The notes below the pieces were generated by a model. It did no database searches. It was given only the letters and a program-made list of their open reading frames with translations, and was not told where the DNA came from. Positions 26,152 through 35,361 of a DNA stretch of 64,000 nucleotides are shown piece after piece. The DNA comes from Leminorella richardii (lineage in GTDB: Bacteria > Pseudomonadota > Gammaproteobacteria > Enterobacterales > Enterobacteriaceae). The DNA lies in the NCBI RefSeq assembly GCF_900478135.1, contig NZ_LS483470.1, positions 3,309,001 to 3,373,000 on the forward strand, read 5' to 3'. The position numbers and the translations under genes are program-made. The first letter of the stretch is position 1; the number at the start of each line of letters is the position of its first letter.

Positions 26152-29100
26152 ATGAAACTGACACGTCTACTGTCAGCACTGCTGCTAAACCTAATACTGA
26201 TAGGCTCTGTCTGGGCGGCTACGCTTCCAGACGCAGGGCAGATCAAACAGGAAATCAAGCAGGTTGAGGCCAACAAAGACGCCCCCGGTCAAAAGGAGAT
26301 CCTTGAGGCCTATCAGGGGGCGCTTAACTGGCTAAACGAACGCAGCGAGTCCCTTACCCGCAGCCAGCAGTACCGCAAATCTATTGACGACTTTCCCAAG
26401 CTGACCAAAAGCCTGCGCGCTCAGCTGGAAAGCGAAAGCACTGCGCCCCAGCCTCTTCAGGCTGGGTTAACCATTGCCGAACTTGAGCAGCTTTCCATTC
26501 AAACCAACAGCCGACTGCTGGAGCTTAACCGCCAGCTGCTGCAAGAGCAGGATCGCACTCGGGAAATTACTAACTCCCTCAGCCAGCTCCCGGCTCAGCT
26601 AGCGGCAACGCGCAAAACGCTAAACGATTTGGAAAGACGCCTGCCGGATCAAAACCAGTCATCCGCTCTGGCCATCGCCAAACTGGCACAGCTTCAGGCG
26701 GAAGCCGCTTTCAACAAAGCCAAAGTGGACGAGCTGGAACTGGAACAGCTCTCCGCCAGCAACCGACAGGAAATTTCCCGCCTACAGGCAGAAATCCTCA
26801 AGGCTCAGCAAACCAAAACCGATACGCTGCTTCAGCTTATCAACGCGCAGCTAAACCAGCAGCGCCAGCAGGAAAGCCGCCAGACGCTGGAGCACACGAC
26901 TCAGTTGGCAGAGCAGCACGGCGACTTGCCGCTGTCCGTCAGAAAGCTGCTGCAGGAAAACCAGGAACTGTCGGAAATGCTCAGCCGGCAGGCGCAGAAA
27001 ATGGACCAAATATCCACCGAGCAGCGCCAAACTGTTAGCAAAATCGTTCAGGTACGCCAAGCGTTCACCACTCTGACAGAGCAGTCCCAGTGGCTGAGTA
27101 TGTCAACGGCTCTGGGGGAATCCCTGCGCCTACAGGTCTCTCGACTGCCGGAAATGCCAAAGTCCCAGCTGTTGGACACCGAAATGGCCGATATGCGCGT
27201 CCAGCGTCTGAACCTGGAAGATCGCCGCGACAAGCTGGTTAAACTACCCGAACTCGTTCAGGACAACGGCCTGCCGCTCACCGAGCAGCAGCAAGAGCTG
27301 GTTAAACAGCAGATAAAAATGCAGCAGGAGCTGCTTTCGTCGCTGCTGGCGGGTTACGACACCCTGCTTATCGAGTTGACCAAGCTGAAGGTGTCTAACA
27401 ATCAGCTGGCAGAGGCGCTGGCAGAGGTAAAAGACGCCTCTCACCGCTACCTGTTCTGGGTGGCAGACGTCAATCCGCTGACTCTCAGCTACCCGCTACA
27501 GGTGTTTCAAGACCTCAATCAGCTGCTTTCTCTGGACACGCTAACGGAGCTGAGCGGTGCGGTTAAAGCCATGGCGACCACCAAAGAGGCGGTAGGCCTG
27601 ATTTTTGCCGCCGTGTGTCTGGTTGGCTTTAGTATCAGCTCTCGTCGCCACTATCAGGCGTTTTTAGAACGCGCTTCAGCGCGAGTCGGCAAAGTGACGC
27701 AAGATCACTTCTCGCTGACCCTTCGCACCGTATTTTGGTCTATCATCGTAGCCGTGCCGCTGCCGGTTCTCTGGTGGGCGCTGGCCTACGGGCTCCAACA
27801 CGCCTGGCAGTATCCGATCGCTGTCGCCATCGGTGAAGGGGTTAACGCTACCGTCCCACTAATGTGGGCGTTTATGATTAGCGCCAGCTTCTCCCATCCG
27901 CAGGGGCTGTTTATCGCTCACTTCCGCTGGTCACAGTCGCGAGTCGCCCGCGCCATGCGCTATTACAAGCTCTCTCTGTGGGTCGTGGTGCCGCTGATTA
28001 TCGCCTCTATCAGCTTTGACTACTTCAACGAGCGGCAGTTTTCCGGCACGCTGGGGCGCCTGTGCTTTATTTTGCTCTGCGGCGCGCTAGTGATGATGAC
28101 CACCAACCTGCGACGGGCGGGCATTCCCCTCTATCTCGATCGACGAGGATCGGGGGAGAACGCCGTCAACCAGGCTCTGTGGACGTTTTTAATCTTTGCT
28201 CCTATTGCCGCGGCCGCAGCTGCTGCGTTTGGCTATTTAGCCACGGCACAGGCGCTGCTGCTGCGCCTCGAGGCCTCGGTAGCCATCTGGTTTGGGCTAC
28301 TGGTGATTTACCACATTATTCGCCGCTGGATGTTAATTCAGCGGCGCCGCATTGAGTTTGACCGCGCCAAACAGCGGCGCGCCGAACGTCTGGCACAAAG
28401 GGCAAAAGGGGAAGACGATTCAGCGCCCAATTCCGACAGTTCAATGGATAACGACGAACCGGTAGTGGTCGATCTGGATGCCATCAGCGCCCAGTCATTA
28501 CAGCTGGTACGCTCCATTCTGACGATGATTGCGCTAGTATCGCTGATTATTCTCTGGTCAGAAATCCACTCGGCATTCGCCTTTTTGGAAAACATTCGCC
28601 TGTGGGATGTGACGTCTTCTGTTGCGGGGGCTGAGAGCATTCAGGCCATCACGCTAGGCTCTGTACTGATCGCCATTCTGGTGTTTATTGTCACCATGCA
28701 ATTGGTTCGCAACCTGCCCGCGCTGTTGGAGCTGGCCATTCTCCAGCACCTCGACCTCTCGCCGGGCACTGGCTACGCCATCACCACCATTACCAAATAT
28801 ATCCTGATGCTGATCGGCGGCATGGTGGCCTTCTCCCTTATCGGCGTAGAGTGGTCTAAGCTCCAGTGGCTGGTCGCTGCACTCGGTGTGGGCTTGGGCT
28901 TTGGTCTACAGGAGATCTTCGCCAACTTTATCTCTGGCCTGATTATCCTGTTTGAAAAACCGATCCGCATCGGCGATACCGTCACCATCCGCGATCTGAC
29001 CGGCTCTATCACCAAGATCAACACTCGGGCAACGACCATTGTCGACTGGGATAGAAAAGAGATTATTGTGCCCAACAAGGCGTTTATCACCGAGCAGTTC

Positions 29101-29472
29101 GTCAACTGGTCGCTGTCCGACTCGGTCACCCGAATTGTGCTGACGGTACCGGCTACTGCCGATACCGATCCGGACTTGGTCAAGCGCCTGCTGGAAGATG
29201 CTGCACATCGCTGTTCACTAGTGCTGGATACGCCGCAGCCCGACGCCTTCCTGGTCGACATTCAGCAGGGCATTCAGATTTTCGAACTGCGCGTGTTTGC
29301 CGCCGAAATGGGCATGCGCATGCCGCTGCGCCACGAAATGCACAGCCTGATCCTGAAGGCCTACGAAGACAACAACCTGACGCTGCCATTCCCACCGTTC
29401 CAGATGAGCGTCAACGCCATGGCGCGTCGCAACGCCAATATCAGGCCGCCGTTTAAAACCGGTGAGTTGTGA
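26152..29472 (+). CDS. mscM: MscM (YjeP), miniconductance mechanosensitive channel
   Basis: This 1106-residue MscS-superfamily channel relieves mild hypo-osmotic stress. A signal peptide (MKLTRLLSALLLNLILIGSV, cut near WAA) leads to a large periplasmic coiled-coil domain (about 25-480). Several membrane helices follow (about 490-900). The conserved pore and beta domain has GVGLGFGLQEIFANFISGLI, FEKPIRIGDTVTI and GSITKINTRATTIVDWDRKE. The domain order matches E. coli MscM, in operon with psd. Confidence 0.96.
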   Translation: MKLTRLLSALLLNLILIGSVWAATLPDAGQIKQEIKQVEANKDAPGQKEILEAYQGALNWLNERSESLTRSQQYRKSIDDFPKLTKSLRAQLESESTAPQPLQAGLTIAELEQLSIQTNSRLLELNRQLLQEQDRTREITNSLSQLPAQLAATRKTLNDLERRLPDQNQSSALAIAKLAQLQAEAAFNKAKVDELELEQLSASNRQEISRLQAEILKAQQTKTDTLLQLINAQLNQQRQQESRQTLEHTTQLAEQHGDLPLSVRKLLQENQELSEMLSRQAQKMDQISTEQRQTVSKIVQVRQAFTTLTEQSQWLSMSTALGESLRLQVSRLPEMPKSQLLDTEMADMRVQRLNLEDRRDKLVKLPELVQDNGLPLTEQQQELVKQQIKMQQELLSSLLAGYDTLLIELTKLKVSNNQLAEALAEVKDASHRYLFWVADVNPLTLSYPLQVFQDLNQLLSLDTLTELSGAVKAMATTKEAVGLIFAAVCLVGFSISSRRHYQAFLERASARVGKVTQDHFSLTLRTVFWSIIVAVPLPVLWWALAYGLQHAWQYPIAVAIGEGVNATVPLMWAFMISASFSHPQGLFIAHFRWSQSRVARAMRYYKLSLWVVVPLIIASISFDYFNERQFSGTLGRLCFILLCGALVMMTTNLRRAGIPLYLDRRGSGENAVNQALWTFLIFAPIAAAAAAAFGYLATAQALLLRLEASVAIWFGLLVIYHIIRRWMLIQRRRIEFDRAKQRRAERLAQRAKGEDDSAPNSDSSMDNDEPVVVDLDAISAQSLQLVRSILTMIALVSLIILWSEIHSAFAFLENIRLWDVTSSVAGAESIQAITLGSVLIAILVFIVTMQLVRNLPALLELAILQHLDLSPGTGYAITTITKYILMLIGGMVAFSLIGVEWSKLQWLVAALGVGLGFGLQEIFANFISGLIILFEKPIRIGDTVTIRDLTGSITKINTRATTIVDWDRKEIIVPNKAFITEQFVNWSLSDSVTRIVLTVPATADTDPDLVKRLLEDAAHRCSLVLDTPQPDAFLVDIQQGIQIFELRVFAAEMGMRMPLRHEMHSLILKAYEDNNLTLPFPPFQMSVNAMARRNANIRPPFKTGEL

Positions 29473-29483
29473 TTGATAAAAGC

Positions 29484-29514
29484 AAACAGGGCACCAAATA
29501 GTGCCCTGTTTTAA
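29484..29514 (+). terminator. Terminator of the psd-mscM operon
   Basis: AAACAGGGCAC - CAAATA - GTGCCCTGTTT is an 11-bp perfect stem, 12 bases past the mscM stop, and ends in TTTT. Confidence 0.85.
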
Positions 29515-29566
29515 ATTATTGACAAAGGCCTTAAAGAATCTAAATAACCTAAAAAGTCAAACGGCG

Positions 29567-29781
29567 GGAGAGGCCTCCATTGGGGTCGACTTGGCGTAAG
29601 CCAACGACAAACCGGCTTTGCCGGTTTGAACAGCGCTTGCGCTGGCCCTGAAAGGGTGAAGCCCGAAGGGCTTCATAACAGCCCGTAGGAGGGCTAGGCC
29701 CGCCGCGCACCTAAGCTTAATACAGGCACCCTTCCGGCCAAGCACAATGATGATATAAGCAAGTTGTATTTTCGGCCGGAA
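29567..29781. repeat. Array of short hairpins, probably a dispersed intergenic repeat
   Basis: This 215-base stretch between the convergent ends of mscM and epmA has no gene and is nearly all self-complementary. Successive stems are GGAG/CTCC (29567-29578), TTGGC-GTAA-GCCAA (29591-29604), CAAACCGGC/GCCGGTTTG (29608-29628), CAGCGC/GCGCTG (29631-29644), CCCT/AGGG (29646-29656), TGAAGCCC/GGGCTTCA (29657-29675) and AGCCC/GGGCT (29680-29695). An 8-bp pair TTCCGGCC/GGCCGGAA (29732-29781) follows. The location, length and build fit palindromic intergenic repeats of enterobacteria. The ORF within it is not a gene. Confidence 0.65.
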
Positions 29782-29827
29782 TATCCTCTGAAGCTCATTA
29801 GAACGGTTTATCCACAGCCAAAACGCA

Positions 29828-30805
29828 CTACGCCCTCTCCACCGGGAACGCCATCACCTCAGCAATAGACTGAGCGCCTAGCGCAATCATAATCAGGCGA
29901 TCGACCCCCAGCGCTACGCCGGAACAGGCCGGTATGCCGTACGCCAGCGCCGCTAAAAGATATTCATCAATCGGACGAACGGGCAGCCCGCGCGCCTCTC
30001 GCCTGCGGTTTTCCTGCTCAAAGCGCTGGCGCTGCTCGCCTGCGTCCGTCAGTTCGCAGAAGCCGTTCGCCAGCTCAACGCCCTTATAATAGACCTCAAA
30101 GCGCTCCGCCACGCGGTGATCTTCAGAGCTGATTTCCGCCAAAGACGCCTGAGAGGCGGGGAAGTGGTAAACAAAGGTCGGCTTTTCATGACCAATGTGC
30201 GGCTCAACGCCAAAGACAAACAGCATCTGTAAGAGGGTATCGCGATCCTCTTCTTTTTCCGCCAGCTCCCCCAGCTCAATCTTGGCTGCCGCCGCGCGAA
30301 GCTGAGGCTTGTCTGCTGAAAGCGGATCGATCTCCAGATGACGCTGGAAAATCTGCTGGTAGGAAACGACTTCACTGGCCTCGCAGTTAAGCACCTGCTG
30401 AAGCAGATCGTCCACTTCGTTCATTAAGCGATACATGTCAAAGTGGGGGCGATACCACTCCAGCATGGTGAATTCAGGGTTGTGGTGGCGACCGGCCTCT
30501 TCATTGCGAAAGCTTTTACCAAGCTGGTAAATAGGACCACTGCCCGCCGCTAGCAGGCGCTTCATGTGAAATTCTGGGCTGGTCATCATATACAGCGTTG
30601 CGCCTTCCGCCGCTCCGGGCCCTACATAGCGGGTTTCAAAAGGCACCAGATGCAGGTCAGTTCCCGTCGCTCGGCTCATGGCTGGCGTATCCACTTCCAG
30701 CACGCCGCGTTCAGTAAAAAAGCGACGAATTTCCGCGACGATCTTGGCGCGCTTCAATAAATTGGCAATAGACGCGCTGGGCTGCCAGTTAGCCAGATCG
30801 CTCAT
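29828..30805 (-). CDS. epmA: EpmA, EF-P beta-lysyltransferase
   Basis: EpmA is a truncated class II lysyl-tRNA synthetase paralogue that attaches (R)-beta-lysine to Lys34 of EF-P. The 325-residue protein has no anticodon-binding domain. It shows VDTPAMSRATGTDLHLVPFE, motif 2 GKSFRNEEAGRHHNPEFTML and motif 3 PACSGVALGVDRLIMIALGA. The substrate efp (50821) and its partner epmB (51430) are also in this window. It is divergent from frdA, as in E. coli. Confidence 0.97.
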   Translation of the reverse strand: MSDLANWQPSASIANLLKRAKIVAEIRRFFTERGVLEVDTPAMSRATGTDLHLVPFETRYVGPGAAEGATLYMMTSPEFHMKRLLAAGSGPIYQLGKSFRNEEAGRHHNPEFTMLEWYRPHFDMYRLMNEVDDLLQQVLNCEASEVVSYQQIFQRHLEIDPLSADKPQLRAAAAKIELGELAEKEEDRDTLLQMLFVFGVEPHIGHEKPTFVYHFPASQASLAEISSEDHRVAERFEVYYKGVELANGFCELTDAGEQRQRFEQENRRREARGLPVRPIDEYLLAALAYGIPACSGVALGVDRLIMIALGAQSIAEVMAFPVERA

Positions 30806-31010
30806 TATTTATACTCCGTAGTTCAACCTGTCGGGCAGTCTACCGTTATCTTTTCAAACAGACAAATTCCGCCGCGACATTGGCTGATTTTGCAGGGTTT
30901 TATTTACACATCAGTCTCATAATCACATTTAATTAATATGTTGATCACATTTTATTAATGCTTGGGTTTCTAAAAAAAATAAAAACACTATCCTTTTATC
31001 GCAACAAAAA
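30806..31010. other. AT-rich intergenic region between epmA and frdA
   Basis: No gene is visible here. The region serves the divergent promoters of epmA and the frd operon and includes strongly AT-rich tracts such as TTTAATTAATATG and the A8 run at 30973-30980, possibly H-NS-type DNA. Confidence 0.5.
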
Positions 31011-31052
31011 ATCGACCACATCAAAATTCACCTACATCTTCTTGGGTAGAAT
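31011..31052 (+). promoter_or_regulatory. frdA: FNR-type promoter of frdABCD
   Basis: ATCGACCACATCAA (31011-31024) aligns with the FNR site of the E. coli frd promoter (ATCGATCTCGTCAA as I remember it). TAGAAT (31047-31052) is the -10. The FNR centre lies about 41 bases before the likely start site, the activating position. It implies induction without oxygen. Confidence 0.7.
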
Positions 31053-31208
31053 AGCGCCCTATTCCGACATCACCGAAAGACTCGGTGATTAGCAGGGAAA
31101 CGTAAGGCTTTCTTAATACAGTAAGTCGCGCAGTGAGCCCCACATTAGGCTTAACTGTTCGAAATAAAACATTTTTTATTATCACCTTGGAACATTTGGA
31201 GGAATGCA

Positions 31209-33017
31209 GTGCAAACCTTTAACGCCGACATCGCCATTATCGGGGCCGGGGGCGGAGGACTGCGTGCAGCCATTGCCGCTGCCGAAGCCAACCCTAACGC
31301 CACCATCGCGCTGATTTCTAAAGTCTACCCCATGCGCAGCCACACCGTGGCCGCCGAAGGGGGTTCCGCCGCCGTCATCCGTGACGACGACAGCTTCGAA
31401 CTCCACTTCCACGACACCGTCGCCGGCGGGGACTGGCTCTGCGAACAGGACGTCGTCCAGTACTTCGTCGAAAACAGCCCGCGCGAGATGATTCAGCTCG
31501 AACAGTGGGGATGCCCCTGGAGCCGCAAGCCTGACGGCGCCGTCAACGTCCGCCGCTTCGGCGGGATGAAGGTTGAACGCACCTGGTTTGCCGCCGACAA
31601 AACCGGCTTCCACATGCTCCACACCCTGTTCCAGACCTCGCTCAAGTACCCTAACATCAAGCGCTTTGACGAACACTTCGTCCTCGACATGCTGGTCGAT
31701 GAAGGCCACGTTCGCGGCCTGGTCGCCATGAACATGATGGAAGGCACGCTGGTGCAAATCCGCGCCAACGCGGTTGTTATGGCTACCGGCGGTGCCGGCC
31801 GCGTCTACCGCTACAACACCAACGGCGGTATCGTTACCGGTGACGGTATGGGCATGGCCTTCCGTCACGGCGTCCCGCTGCGCGATATGGAATTCGTTCA
31901 GTATCACCCGACAGGCCTGCCCGGCTCCGGTATCCTGATGACCGAAGGCTGCCGCGGTGAAGGCGGTATCATGGTCAACAAGGACGGCTACCGCTACCTG
32001 CAGGACTACGGTCTCGGACCGGAAACTCCCCTCGGCCAGCCGCAGAACAAGTACATGGAACTCGGCCCGCGCGATAAAGTCTCTCAGGCCTTCTGGCACG
32101 AATGGCGCGCCGGTCGCACCATCTCTACGCCGCGTGGCGATGTGGTCTACCTTGACCTGCGTCACCTGGGCGAGAAGAAGCTGCTTGAGCGTCTGCCGTT
32201 CATCTGCGAACTGGCTAAGGCCTACGTCGGCGTTGACCCGGTCAAAGAGCCTATCCCGGTGCGCCCAACGGCTCACTACACCATGGGCGGTATCGAAACC
32301 AACCAGCAGTGTGAAACCCGTCTGACCGGTCTGTTCGCCGTCGGCGAATGTTCCTCTGTCGGCATGCACGGCGCCAACCGTCTGGGCTCCAACTCGCTGG
32401 CCGAGCTGGTGGTCTTTGGTCGCGTGGCCGGTGAACACGCTCTTGAGCGCGCCAAGACCGCGACCGCGGCTAACGGCTCTGCGCTGGATGCACAGGCGTC
32501 CGATATCGAAGCCCGCCTGCACGCCCTGCTCAATCAGGAAGGCACCGAAAACTGGGCCAACATCCGTGATGAAATGGGTCTGAGCATGGAAGAAGGCTGC
32601 GGTATCTACCGTACCGAAGAGCTGATGCAAAAGACCGTCGACAAGCTGACCGAGCTGAAAGAGCGCTTCAAGCGCGTGCGCATCACTGACCGCACCAGCG
32701 TCTTCAACACCGACCTGCTGTACACCATCGAACTGGGTCACAGCCTTGACGTGGCTGAATGTATGGCGCACTCCGCCATCCTGCGTCGCGAATCCCGCGG
32801 GGCACACCAGCGTCTGGACGAAGGCTGCACCGAGCGTGATGACGTCAACTACCTCAAGCACTCTCTGGCCTTCTACAACCCGGAAGGCGGCGCGCCGCGC
32901 ATTGACTACAGCGATGTGAAGATTACTACCCTGCCGCCGGCCAAACGCGTGTATGGCGCTGAAGCCGAAGCGCAGGCGAAAGAAGAAGCACTGAAGAAGG
33001 AGCAGGCGAATGTCTGA
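31209..33017 (+). CDS. frdA: FrdA, fumarate reductase flavoprotein subunit
   Basis: FrdA is the catalytic subunit reducing fumarate to succinate in anaerobic respiration with menaquinol. The 602-residue protein starts with GTG (MQTFNADIAIIGAGGGGLRA, FAD-binding). It has the covalent FAD histidine in YPMRSHTVAAEGGSAAV, and VQYHPTGLPGSGILMTEGCR and TAHYTMGGIETNQQCETR at the active site. It is very close to E. coli over its whole length. It overlaps frdB by 8 bases. GGAGG sits just before the start. Confidence 0.99.
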   Translation: MQTFNADIAIIGAGGGGLRAAIAAAEANPNATIALISKVYPMRSHTVAAEGGSAAVIRDDDSFELHFHDTVAGGDWLCEQDVVQYFVENSPREMIQLEQWGCPWSRKPDGAVNVRRFGGMKVERTWFAADKTGFHMLHTLFQTSLKYPNIKRFDEHFVLDMLVDEGHVRGLVAMNMMEGTLVQIRANAVVMATGGAGRVYRYNTNGGIVTGDGMGMAFRHGVPLRDMEFVQYHPTGLPGSGILMTEGCRGEGGIMVNKDGYRYLQDYGLGPETPLGQPQNKYMELGPRDKVSQAFWHEWRAGRTISTPRGDVVYLDLRHLGEKKLLERLPFICELAKAYVGVDPVKEPIPVRPTAHYTMGGIETNQQCETRLTGLFAVGECSSVGMHGANRLGSNSLAELVVFGRVAGEHALERAKTATAANGSALDAQASDIEARLHALLNQEGTENWANIRDEMGLSMEEGCGIYRTEELMQKTVDKLTELKERFKRVRITDRTSVFNTDLLYTIELGHSLDVAECMAHSAILRRESRGAHQRLDEGCTERDDVNYLKHSLAFYNPEGGAPRIDYSDVKITTLPPAKRVYGAEAEAQAKEEALKKEQANV

Positions 33018-33744
33018 GATGAAAACCCTCAAAGTAGAAGTCATGCGCTATAACCCTGAGCGTGACGCTGAGCCCCGCTTCGAGGCCTATGATGTGCCTT
33101 ATGACGCCTCCACGTCACTGCTGGATGCGCTGGGCTACATCAAGGACAATCTGGCCCCTGACCTCTCCTACCGCTGGTCCTGCCGGATGGCTATCTGCGG
33201 CTCCTGCGGCATGATGATTAACAAGGTGCCCAAGCTTGCCTGTAAAACCTTCCTGCGTGACTACCCGCAGGGCATGAAGGTCGAAGCGCTGGGGAACTTC
33301 CCCATCGAGCGCGACCTGGTGGTCGATATGACCCACTTCATTGAGAGTCTGGAGGCCATCAAGCCTTACATTATCAATGACGCGCTCAAGCCTGAGAACG
33401 GCCCAACGATTCAGACCCCGGCTCAGATGGAGAAATACCATCAGTTCTCCGGCTGTATCAACTGCGGCCTGTGCTATGCGGCCTGCCCGCAGTTCGGCCT
33501 TAACCCCGAGTTTATCGGGCCTGCCGCCATTACCCTTGGCCATCGCTACAACCTCGACACCCGCGACAAGGGCAAGAAGCAGCGTATGACCCAGCTTAAC
33601 GGCAAGAACGGCGTGTGGAGCTGTACCTTTGTGGGCTACTGCTCTGAAGTCTGTCCGAAGCACGTGGACCCGGCGTCGGCTATCCAACAGGGTAAAGCCG
33701 AAAGCGCCAAAGACTTTATGATTGCTATGCTGAAACCCCAGTAA
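33010..33744 (+). CDS. frdB: FrdB, fumarate reductase iron-sulfur subunit
   Basis: FrdB passes electrons from menaquinol to FrdA through [2Fe-2S], [4Fe-4S] and [3Fe-4S] clusters. Motifs are CRMAICGSCGMMIN for the 2Fe cluster, then CINCGLCYAACP and CSEVCPKHVDP, with the remaining cysteine in SCTFVGYC. The length is 244 residues, as in E. coli. Confidence 0.99.
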   Translation: MSEMKTLKVEVMRYNPERDAEPRFEAYDVPYDASTSLLDALGYIKDNLAPDLSYRWSCRMAICGSCGMMINKVPKLACKTFLRDYPQGMKVEALGNFPIERDLVVDMTHFIESLEAIKPYIINDALKPENGPTIQTPAQMEKYHQFSGCINCGLCYAACPQFGLNPEFIGPAAITLGHRYNLDTRDKGKKQRMTQLNGKNGVWSCTFVGYCSEVCPKHVDPASAIQQGKAESAKDFMIAMLKPQ

Positions 33745-33759
33745 AGGGAGTGGGAGACG

Positions 33760-34152
33760 ATGATGATAACCAAACGTAAACCCTATGTCCGTGAGATGAA
33801 GGCTTCCTGGTGGAAGAACCTGGGGTTCTATAAGTTCTATATGTTCCGTGAAATGACCGCCGTTCCGGCCGTCTGGTTCAGCATTGTGGTGCTGATTGGC
33901 GTGTTCTCACTCAGAAGCCTTGAGAGCTGGGCCGGGTTTATTGGCTTTTTGCAAAACCCGCTGGTGATGCTGCTCAATATCATCACGCTGGTGATGGGTG
34001 TGGTGCACACCAAGACCTGGTTTGACCTGGCGCCGAAGGCGGTGAACATCGTCAAGGGCGACGAGAAGATGAGTCCCAAGCCGATGATTACCGGCCTGTG
34101 GGCAGTGACGGCGGTGGTAACCGTGATTATTCTGGCCGTGGCGCTGGTGTAA
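33760..34152 (+). CDS. frdC: FrdC, fumarate reductase membrane anchor
   Basis: FrdC is one of two small subunits that anchor FrdAB and bind menaquinone. The protein of 129-130 residues has three membrane helices and conserved stretches TKRKPYVREMKASWW, FYMFREMTAVPAVWFS and HTKTWFDLAPKAVNI. Two adjacent ATG codons (33760, 33763) are possible starts. GGGAG lies 8 or more bases before them. Confidence 0.98.
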   Translation: MMITKRKPYVREMKASWWKNLGFYKFYMFREMTAVPAVWFSIVVLIGVFSLRSLESWAGFIGFLQNPLVMLLNIITLVMGVVHTKTWFDLAPKAVNIVKGDEKMSPKPMITGLWAVTAVVTVIILAVALV

Positions 34153-34165
34153 GGAGGGGAATGAA

Positions 34166-34522
34166 ATGATTGACCAAAACCCTAAGCGTTCTGACGAACC
34201 GGTATTCTGGGGCCTGTTTGGTGCGGGCGGTATGTGGAGCGCCATTGTGGCGCCGGCGATTATCCTGCTGGTGGCGATTATTCTGCCGCTGGGCTGGGCG
34301 CCTGAAGCGTTGAGCTACCCGAGAGTGCTTGCGTTCTGCCAGAGCTTTATTGGCCGGGTGTTCCTGCTGCTGATGATTATTCTGCCGGTGTGGTGCGGTC
34401 TGCACCGTATGCACCACATGAGCCACGACCTGAAGCTGCACATCCCTGCGGGCAAGCTGGTGTTCTACGGCATTGCCAGCGTGCTGAGCATTTTGGCGGT
34501 GGTTGGCGTGTTTATGCTATAA
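34166..34522 (+). CDS. frdD: FrdD, fumarate reductase membrane anchor
   Basis: FrdD is the second anchor subunit (118 residues, three helices), opening MIDQNPKRSDEPVFWGLFGA and with HRMHHMSHDLKLHIP before the last helix. It starts 13 bases after frdC behind AAGGAGGGGA, a very strong ribosome-binding site. In E. coli ampC follows; it is absent here. Confidence 0.98.
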   Translation: MIDQNPKRSDEPVFWGLFGAGGMWSAIVAPAIILLVAIILPLGWAPEALSYPRVLAFCQSFIGRVFLLLMIILPVWCGLHRMHHMSHDLKLHIPAGKLVFYGIASVLSILAVVGVFML

Positions 34523-34554
34523 GAAGCATGCTGTAAGATTCGCCACATCAAGAC

Positions 34555-34584
34555 AAGGCGCTCTGCTTGCGGGGCGCTTTTTTT
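34555..34584 (+). terminator. Terminator of the frd operon
   Basis: AAGGCGCTCT - GCTTGC - GGGGCGCTTT pairs over 10 bp (with G-T pairs) and runs into seven T, 33 bases past the frdD stop. Confidence 0.85.
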
Positions 34585-34746
34585 ATGGCAAAAAGGCAGC
34601 GTTCAGCCCAATATTGGCAAATTTGCACCAAACAAATAATTAATAGTGAAAAAAATCAATATAACTTCAAATAGCGGCTGCAAAAACCAAACATCTGCGT
34701 GATAATTAGTAAATTCGTTTACCGTATAAATTTTATTCGCTACGAC

Positions 34747-35361
34747 ATGCTACTATACGTACTCTATATTATCGGCATCACTGCCGAATCCATGACCGGC
34801 GCGCTAGCGGCGGGCAAAAGTAAGATGGACATCTTCGGCGTTATCATTATTTCTGCGGTAACCGCTATTGGCGGCGGCACGGTGAGAGACATCATTCTCG
34901 GCCACTATCCGCTGGGCTGGGTCGCCCATCCGGAATACGTGCTGATCGTCGCCGCTGCGTCAGTGATGACGGTCGCAACGTCCAGGATTATGATCTACTT
35001 GAGAAAGTTCTTTCTGGTGCTTGATGCGGTAGGCCTGGTGGTGTTTTCTATCATCGGCGCGCAGGTAGCGCTGGGCATGGGTCTGCCCGCGCTGATCGCA
35101 GGCATTGCGGGGCTGATTACTGGCGTATTTGGCGGCGTGCTGCGCGATATCTTCTGTAACCGCATCCCGCTGGTGTTTCAAAAAGAGCTGTACGCCAGCG
35201 TCTCTTTTGCTGCCGCTATGCTCTACGTTGGGCTTATTCACTTCAAGATCGCGACCGATATCGCCGTTATCGCCACACTGGCGTTTGGCTTCACCTTCCG
35301 CATGCTGGCAATCTGGTTCAAGATCGGACTGCCAATATTTAGCTACCAAACTGACGACTAG
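34747..35361 (+). CDS. TRIC/UPF0126-family membrane protein, YicG-like
   Basis: This 204-residue, seven-helix protein has an internal duplication. The two copies carry the family's glycine motifs AIGGGTVRDIILGHYPLGW and GVFGGVLRDIFCNRIPLVFQ. Bacterial homologues are trimeric K+ or glycine-associated channels; E. coli YicG is the closest I recall. The start MLLYVLYIIGITAESMTGAL at 34747 matches YicG. An upstream start at 34699 adds 16 unrelated residues. Its stop codon overlaps that of rbsR on the other strand (CTAG at 35358-35361). Confidence 0.9.
   Translation: MLLYVLYIIGITAESMTGALAAGKSKMDIFGVIIISAVTAIGGGTVRDIILGHYPLGWVAHPEYVLIVAAASVMTVATSRIMIYLRKFFLVLDAVGLVVFSIIGAQVALGMGLPALIAGIAGLITGVFGGVLRDIFCNRIPLVFQKELYASVSFAAAMLYVGLIHFKIATDIAVIATLAFGFTFRMLAIWFKIGLPIFSYQTDD

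Noticed and set aside
29557..29745. 62-codon frame in the hairpin array
   Set aside because: It is a translation of the palindromic repeat, with no start signals.
11448..29826. Two perfect DnaA boxes (11448-11456 and 29818-29826)
   Set aside because: By chance about 0.5 copies of a given 9-mer are expected on both strands of 64 kb. They are 18 kb apart with no cluster of further boxes, so no origin is claimed.
31182..33044. 620-codon open frame on the minus strand across all of frdA
   Set aside because: It mirrors frdA, which is certain by homology. The antisense frame is open because of frdA codon bias; its protein is low in motifs and has no ribosome-binding site.
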